DNA from: Lineus longissimus
Lineage: Eukaryota > Nemertea > Pilidiophora > Heteronemertea > Lineidae
Assembly: GCF_910592395.1 (NCBI RefSeq)
Contig: NC_088313.1
Coordinates: 16,138,437 to 16,198,436 of the forward strand
DNA length: 60,000 nt
Direction of reading: 5' to 3'
Part shown: positions 1-11,300 of the stretch, one piece after another
Numbering within the stretch: the stretch's first letter is position 1
Layout of the letters: every line of letters begins with the position of its first letter
Notes under the pieces: generated by a model
Seen by the model: only the letters and a program-made list of their open reading frames with translations
Databases searched by the model: none
What the model was told of the DNA's origin: nothing
Position numbers and translations under genes: made by a program

Positions 1-2480
1 CTTTACCATGAGCAGGCCCATTAAAACCTAAACTGTGTAGTTTGTGCTCTGTAGTATGTGATCTAAAAAGTTGTAAATCTGGTTATTGTAGTAAAGATTG
101 TAGAATGGAATATCCGCGGGATGCCCTAATCTGAGAGCCAAGAGCCAAGACGCTGTTAAAGAGCCAATTAAGTGCTGCCAGGAAAGCCCCGAGCCAAAGA
201 AAAAGTTTAGGCTAATGAAACTTTGGGAATCCTAAGCCTACAGGTACCCTACTTGATAAAAAATTAATTTATTATGTAATCATTTATGACCTTGTAAGAA
301 ATCACCACCTTGATAGCTATATGGTTCACAGCCTACCATGCCAGGATTTTTTATTGTACTCTTCTTATGCCGTCAATACAATAGGGCAAGTACAGTGTAC
401 ATGAGTCTGCACTTCATACACTGTGTACAATCGCATTTGTTTGTCATTCCTTCCGTATCATGTAGCCTTGCGCAAATAGTTCAATCAAAATTGTTTTAAA
501 AAGGCATGATATTGCTCAAATTTGTAAATTCTTGATTGAAATCTGCAAATTCAAGTAATGAGATAGCGGTACTCTGCCTCTCTGTGCTATAAAAAAACCG
601 ACGGTTATTGCGGCTCTTGGCTCTAGGATTAGGGTGTCCCAATATCCACACCTGGTATTCTTTAGTTACTAGTCGTAGTTCCACCTATCATAAAACCCCG
701 TGTTTTTTCAAGACCCGTGTCTTCGCCGTGTGTCAAAAAACCTGGGGCGCACTTACACCTATCAGTGGTGTTAGATAATGGTTAATAGCCCCGGCGACAG
801 GTGCGCTGTAGGTAAGGAGATCTCCTGTGTTTCTTTCTCGTTGGAGGGGAATTTCGCATGCGAAATACCGAGGCAACTACACCGCGCCATCTGTCGCCGG
901 GTCTTAGAACTTACAATTGCTGGGGCTATTCAGATTCCACCTATCAAAAAACCCGTGTTGAACACGGGTCTAAATTAGCCCCCGATTAGCCCCATCGAGC
1001 TCGATGGGGCTAATAGACACGGGGATTTGACACACGGGTCTATTTAGACACGGCAATTCATAGGTGTAAGCGCAAAAGACACGGGGATTTGATAGGTGGA
1101 AGTATGACTACTGTGTAGTGACCTTTTTGTTTTCACTTTTAAAAACTATGCGATTTGCCGCACTGAAGGTCCCTCCAGAGATTGTTGGACTCAGGGTCCA
1201 TTAAATGTGACAAAAATATCCAACACCTATTTACAAATGGAGTGAGGGGGTCAGCCTTTTGGTGTAACTCCATATAACTGTCTGGTGATTTCGCTCTGGG
1301 CTTGTGACCTTCTGATCGGTCTGAAATAATCATTGTCGCCCATCCCTCAATTTGAGGCCTGTGTCCCGATGGTGGCGTTGAATGGCAAAATCAAAGGGGC
1401 ATGACGGCGGTTAAACCTATTGCGAATGGGCAGCATCACAACCAGTTCTGAGATCTGGGGGTGGTGTAGGATATCTGGTTACCACGCACACATCTCTTGA
1501 ATCTGCGGTGGGTTGGTACCCCACGCTACGTAAGGGGAGGTTCTGGGTAAGACTTGGTCCACGTGAATAGGTTGTACCTGAAAGATGAGAAGATGCGAAT
1601 GGACGCCTTAGAATATGTCCTTCGACCAGCTAGTGCTAACCCGGTCACTGTCTCCAGGTCACCACACCTTGGTCAATGAGCGGGCGAAGAACCCAATGGC
1701 TCCGTCAGGAGTACATCGTCAACTTCAGCCCGTAGTCAAACCGGTCCACGTACAAATATCTTGGTTGAGAGTGGGGGACGTACTTGCTTCTCATCGGGGT
1801 AATACAGTACCACTGTATACAATGACCCCATTTTAGTTGGATTTTACTGAGGAGTGGACGATAATGAGAATTTCAGGCCAGTCCGATTGTCACCAGTTCA
1901 GAGGGCGATTACCTGGTAGTTATGTGGCATTCCGTCAAACGGTGAACTCTTTCACGTCCTTTGTAAATTAGTGTTGCTTGTTACATGTCACATTCAATGG
2001 CTCATTTGAGGATAGTTTCTGTGATTCTACTTTACCATGAGGAGGCCCATTTAAACCTAAACTGTGTAGTTTGTGCTCTGTAGTATGTGATCTAAAAAGT
2101 TGTAAATCTGGTTATTGGAGTAAAGATTGTAGAATGGAATATCCGCGGGATGCCCTAATCTGAGAGCCAAGAGCCAAGACGCTGTTAAAGAGCCAATTAA
2201 GTGCTGCCAGGAAAGCCCCGAGCCAAAGAAAAAGTTTAGGCTAATGAAACTTTGGGAATCCTAAGCCTACAGGTACCCTACTTGATAAAAAATAAATATA
2301 TTATGTAACCATTTATGACGTTGTAAGACATCGCCAGTCTGATTGTCACCAGTACCTGATAGTTATGTGGCGTTCCTGTCAAACTTTTAACTCTTTCACG
2401 TCCATTGTAAAGTAGTGTTGCTTGTTACATGTTACATTCAATGGCTCATTTGAGGATAGTTTCTGTGATTCTAATCCACC
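1..2480. repeat. interrupted tandem repeat of about 450 bp
   Basis: Bases 1 to about 307 are repeated at 2031-2335 with few changes. A second block (1877-2030) is repeated at 2335-2477, both running through TTCACGTCC...GATTCTA. The order is therefore a tandem array with a period of about 444-458 bp. The first copy breaks off near 307 and the array resumes near 1876, leaving about 1.57 kb of unrelated sequence between. Possible transposon-derived satellite; no coding region seen. Confidence 0.75.
679..1101. mobile_element. foldback MITE-like element with nested inverted repeats
   Basis: The ends TTCCACCTATCA (679-690) and TGATAGGTGGAA (1090-1101) are perfect inverted repeats. Inside there are nested arms: CCCGGCGACAGGTGCGC near 789 pairs with a sequence at about 880-901, ACCCGTGTT...AACACGGGT folds at 951-969, and a 30-bp perfect palindrome lies at 985-1014. 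CACGGG-type words recur throughout. No target duplication is clear. No open frame of note. Confidence 0.7.
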
Positions 2481-2701
2481 ATGAGCACCATGTGCTGCAT
2501 TTCTACAAGTTCTAGCATTGTCGGGGGCATAGCTAGCGGAAGAGGGCAAATGCCCGCCCCCCTCCAGGCGTCACCAAAAAGTTTGTTTTAAAAGCTAGCC
2601 ATGCCGCTGATTGAAAAAGATATGCATTGTAAATTTAGTTATTATCGGAATTAAAAACTGCAATAAGTACCATCTTGTTTGCTTAATTGTACAGCATGAC
2701 T

Positions 2702-3040
2702 CTATAGGATTGACGCTGCAGAAGTAATATGATGAAAATGGGCAGAAGTAATAAGATAAAAATGTTGTTACTGCATTTTAGGTGTAGAATACCTGCAAAA
2801 TATGCTCCGCACCTGTAAATGGTTTGTGCAAGAGTGTCTTTAAACTAGTTGGTAATAGTTGCTGTATAAATGGTCTTGCCATCACTATAGGATTGGAGCT
2901 GCAGAAGTTATAAATAAGATAAAAATGGACAGAAATTGTCGTTACTGCATATAAGGTGTAGTATACCTGCAAAATATCCTCCGCGCCTGTACATGGTTTG
3001 TGCAAGAGTGCCTTTAAACTAGTTAGTAATAGTTGCTGCC
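2702..3040. repeat. two tandem copies of a 183-bp unit
   Basis: The segment starting CTATAGGATTG at 2702 is repeated from 2885 with about 85-90 percent identity by eye, through AAACTAGTTGGTAATAGTTGC. Small open frames across it (for example on the minus strand) repeat with the unit and are not genes. Confidence 0.8.
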
Positions 3041-3291
3041 AGTTCTCTGGAAAAACTAATTCATAGCATTTCCGGAAATCTACCTTGAGAGCCCCTCCTG
3101 CCTTGCATACCTGTATTGTTTGTGCAAGATGAAGCCCAGAATTGTCCTTTCAACAGTGGCATGGCTTGGACAAGGCCTCGTCTGTAGAACACCTGTTGCA
3201 TGTTATCAATGTGATCCATACAAGTAGTGATCACAACCTCCAAGGTCATTGCAAGTTGAAGGCTGTTTTTGCCCCCTGGCTACACCATAGG

Positions 3292-3313
3292 GGTAGTGGT
3301 GGTGGTGGTGGGG
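3292..3313 (+). repeat. short GGT microsatellite
   Basis: GGTAGTGGTGGTGGTGGTGG runs into a G tract. Simple repeat. Confidence 0.7.
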
Positions 3314-3689
3314 GGATACCATGAAAAAAAATCGTTCCATTTGTCGTGGAACACAACAAACTGAGACGGCTCAAATTGTCCCAGATCTGCCCAGTCTAGA
3401 TTTCGGGGAATGGGGACAACTTACTAGCTGTGCATTGTATGTCCACCAACCCAAATCCAGCGCCTGTTGATAAAAATCTTTTGAGGAACCAGCTCCAAGT
3501 AGACTCTGGACGCAATGAACTGGCTTGGCCTTGGTACCTGATACATCAAGGAAGGACAATCGGGATGACGAATGGACTGCACATGAGTCTGGTCCTCAGA
3601 TGTGACACTAATGTGTAAAGAGGTCTTGCCATCATTGCTTAATGCTTGGTGGTCTTGTCTGATAGGCTGGATCATTTTCATCAAGGGAT

Positions 3690-3925
3690 TGCATGAAATC
3701 AGAACACCAGACCTGAAGAGACAGTAGAGCTGCAACAACCATACCATAATATGCTGCCACAACCAGACCTGATAATACAACATATGCTCTCACAACCAGA
3801 CCTGATAGACAGGAAATGCTGGCACAACCAGACCTGCATGAGATTGCAGATGCTGCCACAACCAGCCTGATGAGATTGCAGATACTGTCACAACCAGACC
3901 TGGCGAGATAACAGATGTGCTGTTA
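3690..3925. repeat. degenerate tandem repeat with core CACAACCAGACCTGA
   Basis: Six to seven imperfect copies of a unit of about 30-40 bp containing GCCACAACCAGACCTGAT. The minus-strand open frames that cross it (with repeated SGLVV-type words) follow from the repeat and I do not regard them as genes. Confidence 0.7.
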
Positions 3926-4081
3926 CACCCAGAGCCAAGGCCAGCACGAGCAGATCCACACCTGATAACCCGCCCCATCACAAAGTAGACCAATGAACGA
4001 CCTTGATAGCAAAGATTACTTTGGAGCAATCCTCAACCGTTCATGTTTAATTGAAACATACTGAACCTATAATGTGACCCG

Positions 4082-4300
4082 GTTTCTCAAAGAATCTTAA
4101 GTGTTTGTCTTAAGTCATAATATTTTGACTAAGCCAAGTCAAAAACTTAAGTACGAATCTCAAAGCATCTTGTGTCCTTCATTCCGACTTAAGTACGGTA
4201 GCTACCGTGCTTAAGTTTTTGGGGTACTTAAGTCGGCTAGGCGAGTTAAGATTCTTTGTGAATCAACTTAAGACAAAACTTAAGAAATTCTCATACTTAA
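4082..4300. mobile_element. foldback element rich in CTTAAG
   Basis: TCTCAAAGAATCTTAAGT (4085-4102) is inverted near 4245-4261 (TTAAGATTCTTTGTGA). The centre holds the perfect palindrome ACGGTAGCTACCGT (4195-4208) within CTTAAG-flanked arms. CTTAAG, itself palindromic, occurs many times. No coding capacity. Confidence 0.65.
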
Positions 4301-4693
4301 GTCACCAAAACAGGTATTTTTAAAGCGGTCTTCATCCGCAAACTGTGCGTGATATAACGCTGAAAATGTGGGATATTGATGATAGACACAAAATCTGATA
4401 GATGTTAAAGTGAAATTGTTATATCCATGCTGGTTTGGTAGTAATTCTTCAAAATATCACGAAAACGACATTCCCTCTCAATCAACCAGACTTCGATGTT
4501 TTCACCGGCCCAAGTCTTGGTTCAGTACTCAGACTGACACCGTCTTCCATGTCATCAAGAACATTTTCCAAAAAGTTGACATTTTGAGATACAGCTAAAG
4601 GACCCCACCCTGTGTCTTTGGCACCAAAAAAATATATTCATTCAACAAAATCATACAAAAGGCCTAAAAACATGCTCAATTTCAGAGGAAAGC

Positions 4694-4803
4694 GGCTTAG
4701 GCGACAGTAATGCTATCTAGCGGTAGAAAGGAGAACTGCAAGTTTTGGACGAAGATTTCAGTTCTATTGTCTGCCGCGAGACAGCGCCGCTGTCGCCTAA
4801 GCC
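4694..4803. mobile_element. 110-bp MITE with 14-bp perfect inverted ends
   Basis: GGCTTAGGCGACAG at 4694-4707 and CTGTCGCCTAAGCC at 4790-4803 are exact inverse copies. Subterminal GAGAACTG/CAGTTCT also pair. No open frame. Confidence 0.7.
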
Positions 4804-7539
4804 AATTTCATTCTGTGGGTCCTGTAATTATTAATTGATTGGTTTTCATGCCTTTGGAAACTAAGGTAATTTGACTTTGCTTTAGCAGTAAAAACATGTT
4901 CAGCACAGCCACAAGCCATCTTCCCACACAAACGACAGTAGATATGATTCCTATATAGGATCAACGACGGTGGACGAGAGTTTCTCCAGTGGCGGGCTCA
5001 GCGGCTTGTTTGGTGTACCCCACTATTAACCTTGTCAGTTGCTATGGGAGGCCTTCCTTGTACTCTCTGATTAAATATAGGTGCAGTCACTGATCTTCAA
5101 ACCCTTTAGATTTAACAACATAAGTATTTTCAATCAACTTACACCTACATTCAATTTGAACAAGAAGCTGTATAGAAGATATAGGGTGAATTTTCGGAGG
5201 CCCAGTTTCTTTTGCAAATGTAGGATTAGGAAGAAATTTAAGGAAACAATTACTTTACATTGGGTAGGTTATATCAGTCCAAATCACAATTGACATCCAT
5301 CCTGCTTTGCGTAATGTATGCAGGAGTTACACGCTAATGACACGCTCATCTCTCTCTATGTTTTGCGTCTATGGGCTGGGTAGCGTGTCAATGAGGAACC
5401 ACTGACGATCAATGTCGCACCACTGACGCGATTTACAGGAAATGCCTGATTTTGTCCACGGACCGACGGATGGATGGATGGATGGATGGATGGATGGATG
5501 GATGGATGGAAGGACGGACACCATTCGAATAGCTATTGGACTAGCTCTCCTAACTTTTTCAGCTGAGCTAAAAATAGTAGAAAGAAACTTACCCCAACTT
5601 GGTAATGGTTTGCTTTCTGTAGGTTTTGTAAATTTTAGCCTTGGTCGGGTGACCATATCTGGCTGGGACATGGCACTTTTATATGGAACTCTGTCCTTTC
5701 TGGGATGGTAACTGCTTTTACTTCAGTTTTCTACAGAAAGGCCTTGTGTAAATGTACATAGAATCTTAGATAAAAGCATTTGCTAGTCTTTATTCATATC
5801 GCCCATTGATATGGTGTTTCTCTGAGTATAGGACCTATTGAACTTCTAGACAGTGTTATCTCATCCCACATCTCATTGTTAGGCAAATCTGCCTATTTAC
5901 TGGATTTATGGACGCTGGTATATTACATGACAGAACCTTCTTTAAGAGCCATTATCTGGCAAATGGACTACAGGCAACGCACAGATGGGCACACATATGA
6001 TACACACTGTACAAGATGGGGTCAACGACAATGCAATTTTGGACGGCAAAAGCAAAAGACACGAAGAAACATTTCAAAATTTCACTCATTTATTGTGGTA
6101 ACATGAATCTGCACAACCATTTAGTACCCATGGAGCTTGGATAACTAAAATAACTGACAATCCACATCGAATACATTTGCTACACATCTCATATATAAGC
6201 ACCTTCTTATAAAGAAACTTTTCTGTACAAGTTGAATTATACCACAAGCTCTTAACATAGGACAAGGGTCACCTGGGTGAACAAGCCACCTATTGAGCAA
6301 GTACGCACACTCAATGATTCGTATAAATATTCGTAAGCTTATTGTACACTTTGGTGTACTTGGAAGTTGTAGAGGAGATCCCTTGAACCAAGACTTGTGT
6401 ACATTTATTGATGACAATATACACTCAATTCAGTTCTGGTTTGTGGAACAGACAGTCTGGATCCGTGCGTAAATTCTCAAGAGATGGCAAAAAGACAATA
6501 CTAAATTGCTATTAAACTCCACTACAAAATGTCGATTCTTTAAAGCACACACATGTTCAACTGTCGATTATAACACTCCCTTTAAGAAATTGGTAAAATT
6601 TGCAAAATGTGAAGACCATCAGAAGCAAATTCGATAAAAAGAAACTTACAAACACTCGCGTGCAAAGTTACATTCAAACATTTTCGGTAATGTTTACGTT
6701 AACAACATGAAGCTTTGTGCATGAGAAGAACCGCTCCCAAGCAAATTATCACAAGCATTTTCAAACTTCTATTAAGACCTAACATTTAAAGCATAGTTCA
6801 GGAGACATAACGGGTGCATCGAAACTGGGGACTTGCATTATAATGTTAACATTTATCTATTAAAGGGGTTTGTTGGAAATGGGTGCATTTAAAAAGAGTT
6901 TCTGGGCTACTCTGGAGCTAGAATACAACACCAACTAAAAGGAGCTAAACATCGAAAGCATAGATTTAAAGGGAAACTAAGGGGCATTATAAAAACTAAA
7001 GATCAGGAAAATACAAACTAGGATACTACATAACTAAAACTAAAGACATTTAAAGCATTGTTTTTAGACTTTCTAAGGACAGTTAAGATCAATCGGGTAC
7101 AACTAAGCAAAGGATGGGGGAAAGGCAAATAAGGAATTCTACAACTATCGGGGTATAAACATTGAAAGCATTTGTTTTGTATTTCTCTGGAGGGTTATGG
7201 GAAGTAGGAATACTTCAAACTACGTTCAGGACAGGGTCTAAACACTGAAGGTTGTGGTTTTAGTAAATCTAGGGGAATGTTAGGGGAATCGGGAATTGGG
7301 TGCATCCAAATATAGGTGAAGGTACTGTGTTTGGGGAAATAACGTCGTGACTACAAAGAGCTAACATTTAAAGCAGGGTTTGAGAGACAGAGAAGAGATA
7401 TCAGAAAATGCGGTGGTGGGCAAAAAAGTACACAACAAAGAACTTGACTTAACCTACAAGGATCTAAACATTTAAAGCATGGGTTGAATTGAGCAAAAAC
7501 TAAAGGGGCTAAGGGTGCATTCATCATAGGAGTCAAGAA
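4804..7539. other. stretch without a recognisable gene (apart from the GGAT tract)
   Basis: AT-rich unique-looking DNA. The open frames are short, unlike any protein I know and not flanked by convincing splice sites. A minus-strand AATAAA at about 6086-6092 could end a long transcript but has no other support. Confidence 0.5.
5468..5510 (+). repeat. (GGAT)n microsatellite
   Basis: About eleven uninterrupted GGAT units. The Trp/Met/Asp and Ile/His/Pro/Ser repeats in open frames across it are products of the microsatellite. Confidence 0.97.
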
Positions 7540-8160
7540 TGGGATGTTAGTAAGGACAAGGATTTTTCAACAACTGGTTTTACTGGGGCTCTACTGGGAT
7601 GTTAGTAAAGACAAGGACTTTTCCACGAAGGGTTTTACTAGGGTTGGGATGTTAGTAAGGATAACGACTTTTCCACAAAGGGTTTTACTAGGGCTGGGAT
7701 GTTAGTAAGAACAACAGCTTTTCCACAAAGGTTTTTTTCTAAGACTGGGATGTTAGTTAGGACAACAACTTTTCCACAATGGGTTTTACTAGGGTTGGGA
7801 TGTTTGTAAGGACAGGGATTTTTCCACAAAGGGTTTTACTCGGGCTGGGATGTTAGTAAGAACAACAGCTTTTCCACAAAGGGTTTTTTCTGAGGCTGGG
7901 ATGTAAGTAAGGACAACGACTTTTCCACAAAGGGTTTTTTCTAGGGCTGGGATGTTAGTAAGGACAACGACTTTTCCACAAAGGGTTTTTTCTAGGGCTG
8001 GGATGTTAGTAAGGACAACGAATTTTCCACAAAGGGTTTTACTAGGGCTGGGATGTTAGTAAGGACAACGAATTTTCCACAAAGGGTTTTACTAGGGTTG
8101 GGATGTTAGTAAGGACAACGAATTTTCCACAAAAGGTTTTACTGGGGCTGGGATGTTTGT
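7540..8160. repeat. minisatellite, about 12 units of about 50 bp
   Basis: The unit is roughly GGGCTGGGATGTTAGTAAGG, then ACAACGACTTTTCCACAAAG, then GGTTTTACTA. Copies start near 7541, 7588, 7646, 7696, 7747, 7796, 7847, 7898, 7948, 7999, 8049, 8098 and 8149. The later copies (7898-8140) are the most alike, consistent with recent unequal exchange at that end. A 63-residue minus-strand open frame with repeated VVLTNIP words is a product of the repeat. Confidence 0.93.
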
Positions 8161-8328
8161 TACAAATGACGGGCACATGCACATTAATCCTTCGGGTTAA
8201 AACATGTAGGGGAACCAATAAAACAAAATTATTGGGCTTAATACCACATTAGACAGGGGGTTTCTGGGGTTAAGGGTGTGGACAGGACCAGACAGTATTT
8301 CAGCACACATGCAGTGATGACATCTCAC

Positions 8329-8342
8329 GGGGGGGGGGGGGG
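8329..8342 (+). repeat. G14 homopolymer
   Basis: Fourteen consecutive G residues; possible assembly weak point. Confidence 0.9.
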
Positions 8343-11300
8343 CACGAAGCTTAAGGGTGAGACCAGGAAGGCCTTTGTTAGTAGGCTGACGAAAATACAA
8401 CATTTAACATGCGGTTAGATGCAAACTGAAACCACACTAGGGGAGGGAGTAAGGTGACGCTATCAGGAACATTCCTAAGCTTACAAAACTATGGGTGCTT
8501 TCTACGATTCGGTGCATTTGATCTATCAGCATGCTGGATAGATGGCGCTCAACAACGATTGGCGCAGTTTTACAAAATCTACTAAGAAATCTAACATTAA
8601 GTGGAAGAAATAGGACAGGAATGCGAAAAAAAATTGTGTGCATATTTTTTGTGATTATATAGATATTGAAGTGAATTTTTGTGCCTATTTTAATGAAACA
8701 ACATTTAGATTATTGAAAGCAAGTATTCGTGCATAGATACCCGGAACACCAAAAAAAATTTTTATCATGCATATCAATTAAGGAAGTAGTATTTCTCCAC
8801 ATTTAAGCAAAATATAGAAAAGACCAGAAACATTTTTATCGAAAAAGCGATTCACTACGGTGGTGTAGATATCATTTTGAGGAACTTCGTTTCATTTTCA
8901 CATGTTAAATGGTTGATTGGGTCATGTTGATGAAGAATACGATAATGTCATTGTGCAATTACGTAAATGATTTCATCAAGAAAAACAATAAATTAAGTGC
9001 GTTTCGACAGTCAAACATGATGCGCTTTACAGAAATCGACCACCCCTTCTGCAAGAATTCGTCAAATGCAAAATTGTCCATAACTCTAATCAAAATACTG
9101 TGTTACTTCAGCAGAGGTAGATAAAGACAAATCATGTTGTGGGATCGATAGAGCTAAGGAGATCACCAGGTTGACGTACTCGGACCAAGATGGGTTAAAA
9201 TCTGCCAGATAACAGCCATGAATTTTGACCAAAAGTTTCTGTTTTCCAAGTGAAAACTTAGAGATTTGAAATATGAGTCATTTTACTTCAGACTTTGAAA
9301 TTGCTGCAAATAGTTGTTAAACAGACTTATCAATTTTATTCAACGAAGCTCTGTCGATCCGAAAACACATCTCCGTTTTCACATAGCTTTCACCAAAGCA
9401 CAAAGGAATTCAAATTTACAGTTTTCTCAGCTGGCCAAGAGGAAACTACATGTACTTGAAATGACCCCATTCGATACACTTTTGCAGAGAAGTGTTTCAT
9501 GCTTAAATTTTAAAATACTAGCAACACAACCTGTAGTGAATGCACTGAAAATGGCACACACTGTTCTCAACTTGGAGTCAGCTAAGGTTTCAAATGACAG
9601 GTGACTCCCAGATAAAATATTGACCAATATAATTCATATAGTTCCTTTTTTGTACCGGTCTTTTTCTGACCTGACCAGCTGAGAAAGCCTCTAAATATCT
9701 CAATAAGAATTTCGATAAATAAATATCTGATTTAACTCCGTGGTCATCCTAAATGTGTACATATGAAGTAGGAGCATAGTTAAGTAGTTGAAAATTGAAT
9801 GTAACGTTACAAGTGACTCAGAAAGTACCATATTGAAATATCACACTAAAGAATAAAGCCTACGAGCATTAATTACTTCCATAAAAATTCATCTTGGCCC
9901 CTCAAAGCTGGTAAATTTGAAACTGAAATAATCATATACATGTACAGTATCCAGCTGTAAATTGAATGTGAAGTCGATCATTCAACAACAAAGTCCCTCA
10001 GATATCATTTTTGTTGAAGAAACCTGAAGGGACAGACTGTTGAATTTATAGATATCTAATATTATCGTTCACTGTTATTCTCAACTGTGTCTGGGCTGCA
10101 TCATCTTTCAGGCTTTTGTTCATCTGAACCCAAACCTTTCTGTAACTGACGCATTCTAAGATATATCGTTGACATTTTTTATTACTATGTATAAAAGCGT
10201 TTGTTACTTCAACTTTCTCCGATGACCAACTTTGAGGGTACGTTTGACATCCAATGTGAAATAAAGAGACATACTGTCAGAACTATTGGAAATTGAAGAA
10301 ACTACCAGTTAAAATGAACTACAATCAAAATTAGTACACCATGTTTTACTCGGAACCAAACGCAACTAAGGGGAATTTCAGTAACCTTTTAATCAGCAAG
10401 CGTGAAATACAGGAACATCTGTCTAAAGTTATTTGTCAAGTATAGACACAAATATTTCATTTGTCAACAAACACTGCCGCATTCAGTCGCAATTGTGGAA
10501 CTTTCACGGCACTGATTTGAACCTTAGTTCAAACAGAGATACAATTCGAGGAACACTGCTGAATGCCCATTTCCTTGCATTACCAAATGGTAAAGAGCAT
10601 AAAATTCCTGTTGATTTCATTAAATATTTCATGCTCTTTACCAATTTCTGCCGTTTTTCAAATTTTTGACTCGTTTTGTTTTTTCACATCTCAAGGTCTA
10701 TCCGTAACTCCCCTACAAACTATCAACCCCAGCCCACAATTAACTATTATAGCAAGTTTTAACCCTTACCAGAATAAACACACTAAACACAGAAATATGC
10801 TAAGGCATTTAACGCCAAGTTCCCAACACCATGGTGCATCCTGGGTGATGTAGTTAACTTATCCTTTTTGGTAAGATCTCACATTGACATACATTTATCC
10901 ATTTCTGAACTTTATATTCTCTATTCAGTGAAATGGAAGATATCAAATATGTGTGAATGTTTAAGGCTAATGCTTAGTAGAGCTATATCTATAGAATTCA
11001 TAAATTTCTTTTAAGATCATTGTTAACACAAGATAACATAGTTTTATTATGTGAAGATAACACATCTTTCTACTTTGAAATGTTAACAAAGCCCAATATA
11101 GTAATGCAGACTTCATCCTCCTTTGTACGATTAACACATTTGTTTGGTGACTTCGATCAAATGTGATCCTTTTCACACATGGCTTAAGATTATGTCATTC
11201 ATCAACCAATTTCAGAATAATTTTCATTTCAGCCAAATTTCTTGACAAGAAATTTCAACTTGAACAGGAGAAACATCATCAGACACATTCTGTTTCACAC

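Noticed and set aside
5369-5711. Open frames of 89-100 codons across the GGAT tract
   Set aside because: The long middle part is microsatellite translation (MDGW or HPSI repeats).
7540-8160. CRISPR-like repeat array
   Set aside because: Units are contiguous and degenerate with no spacers, and the DNA is eukaryotic with introns. It is a minisatellite.
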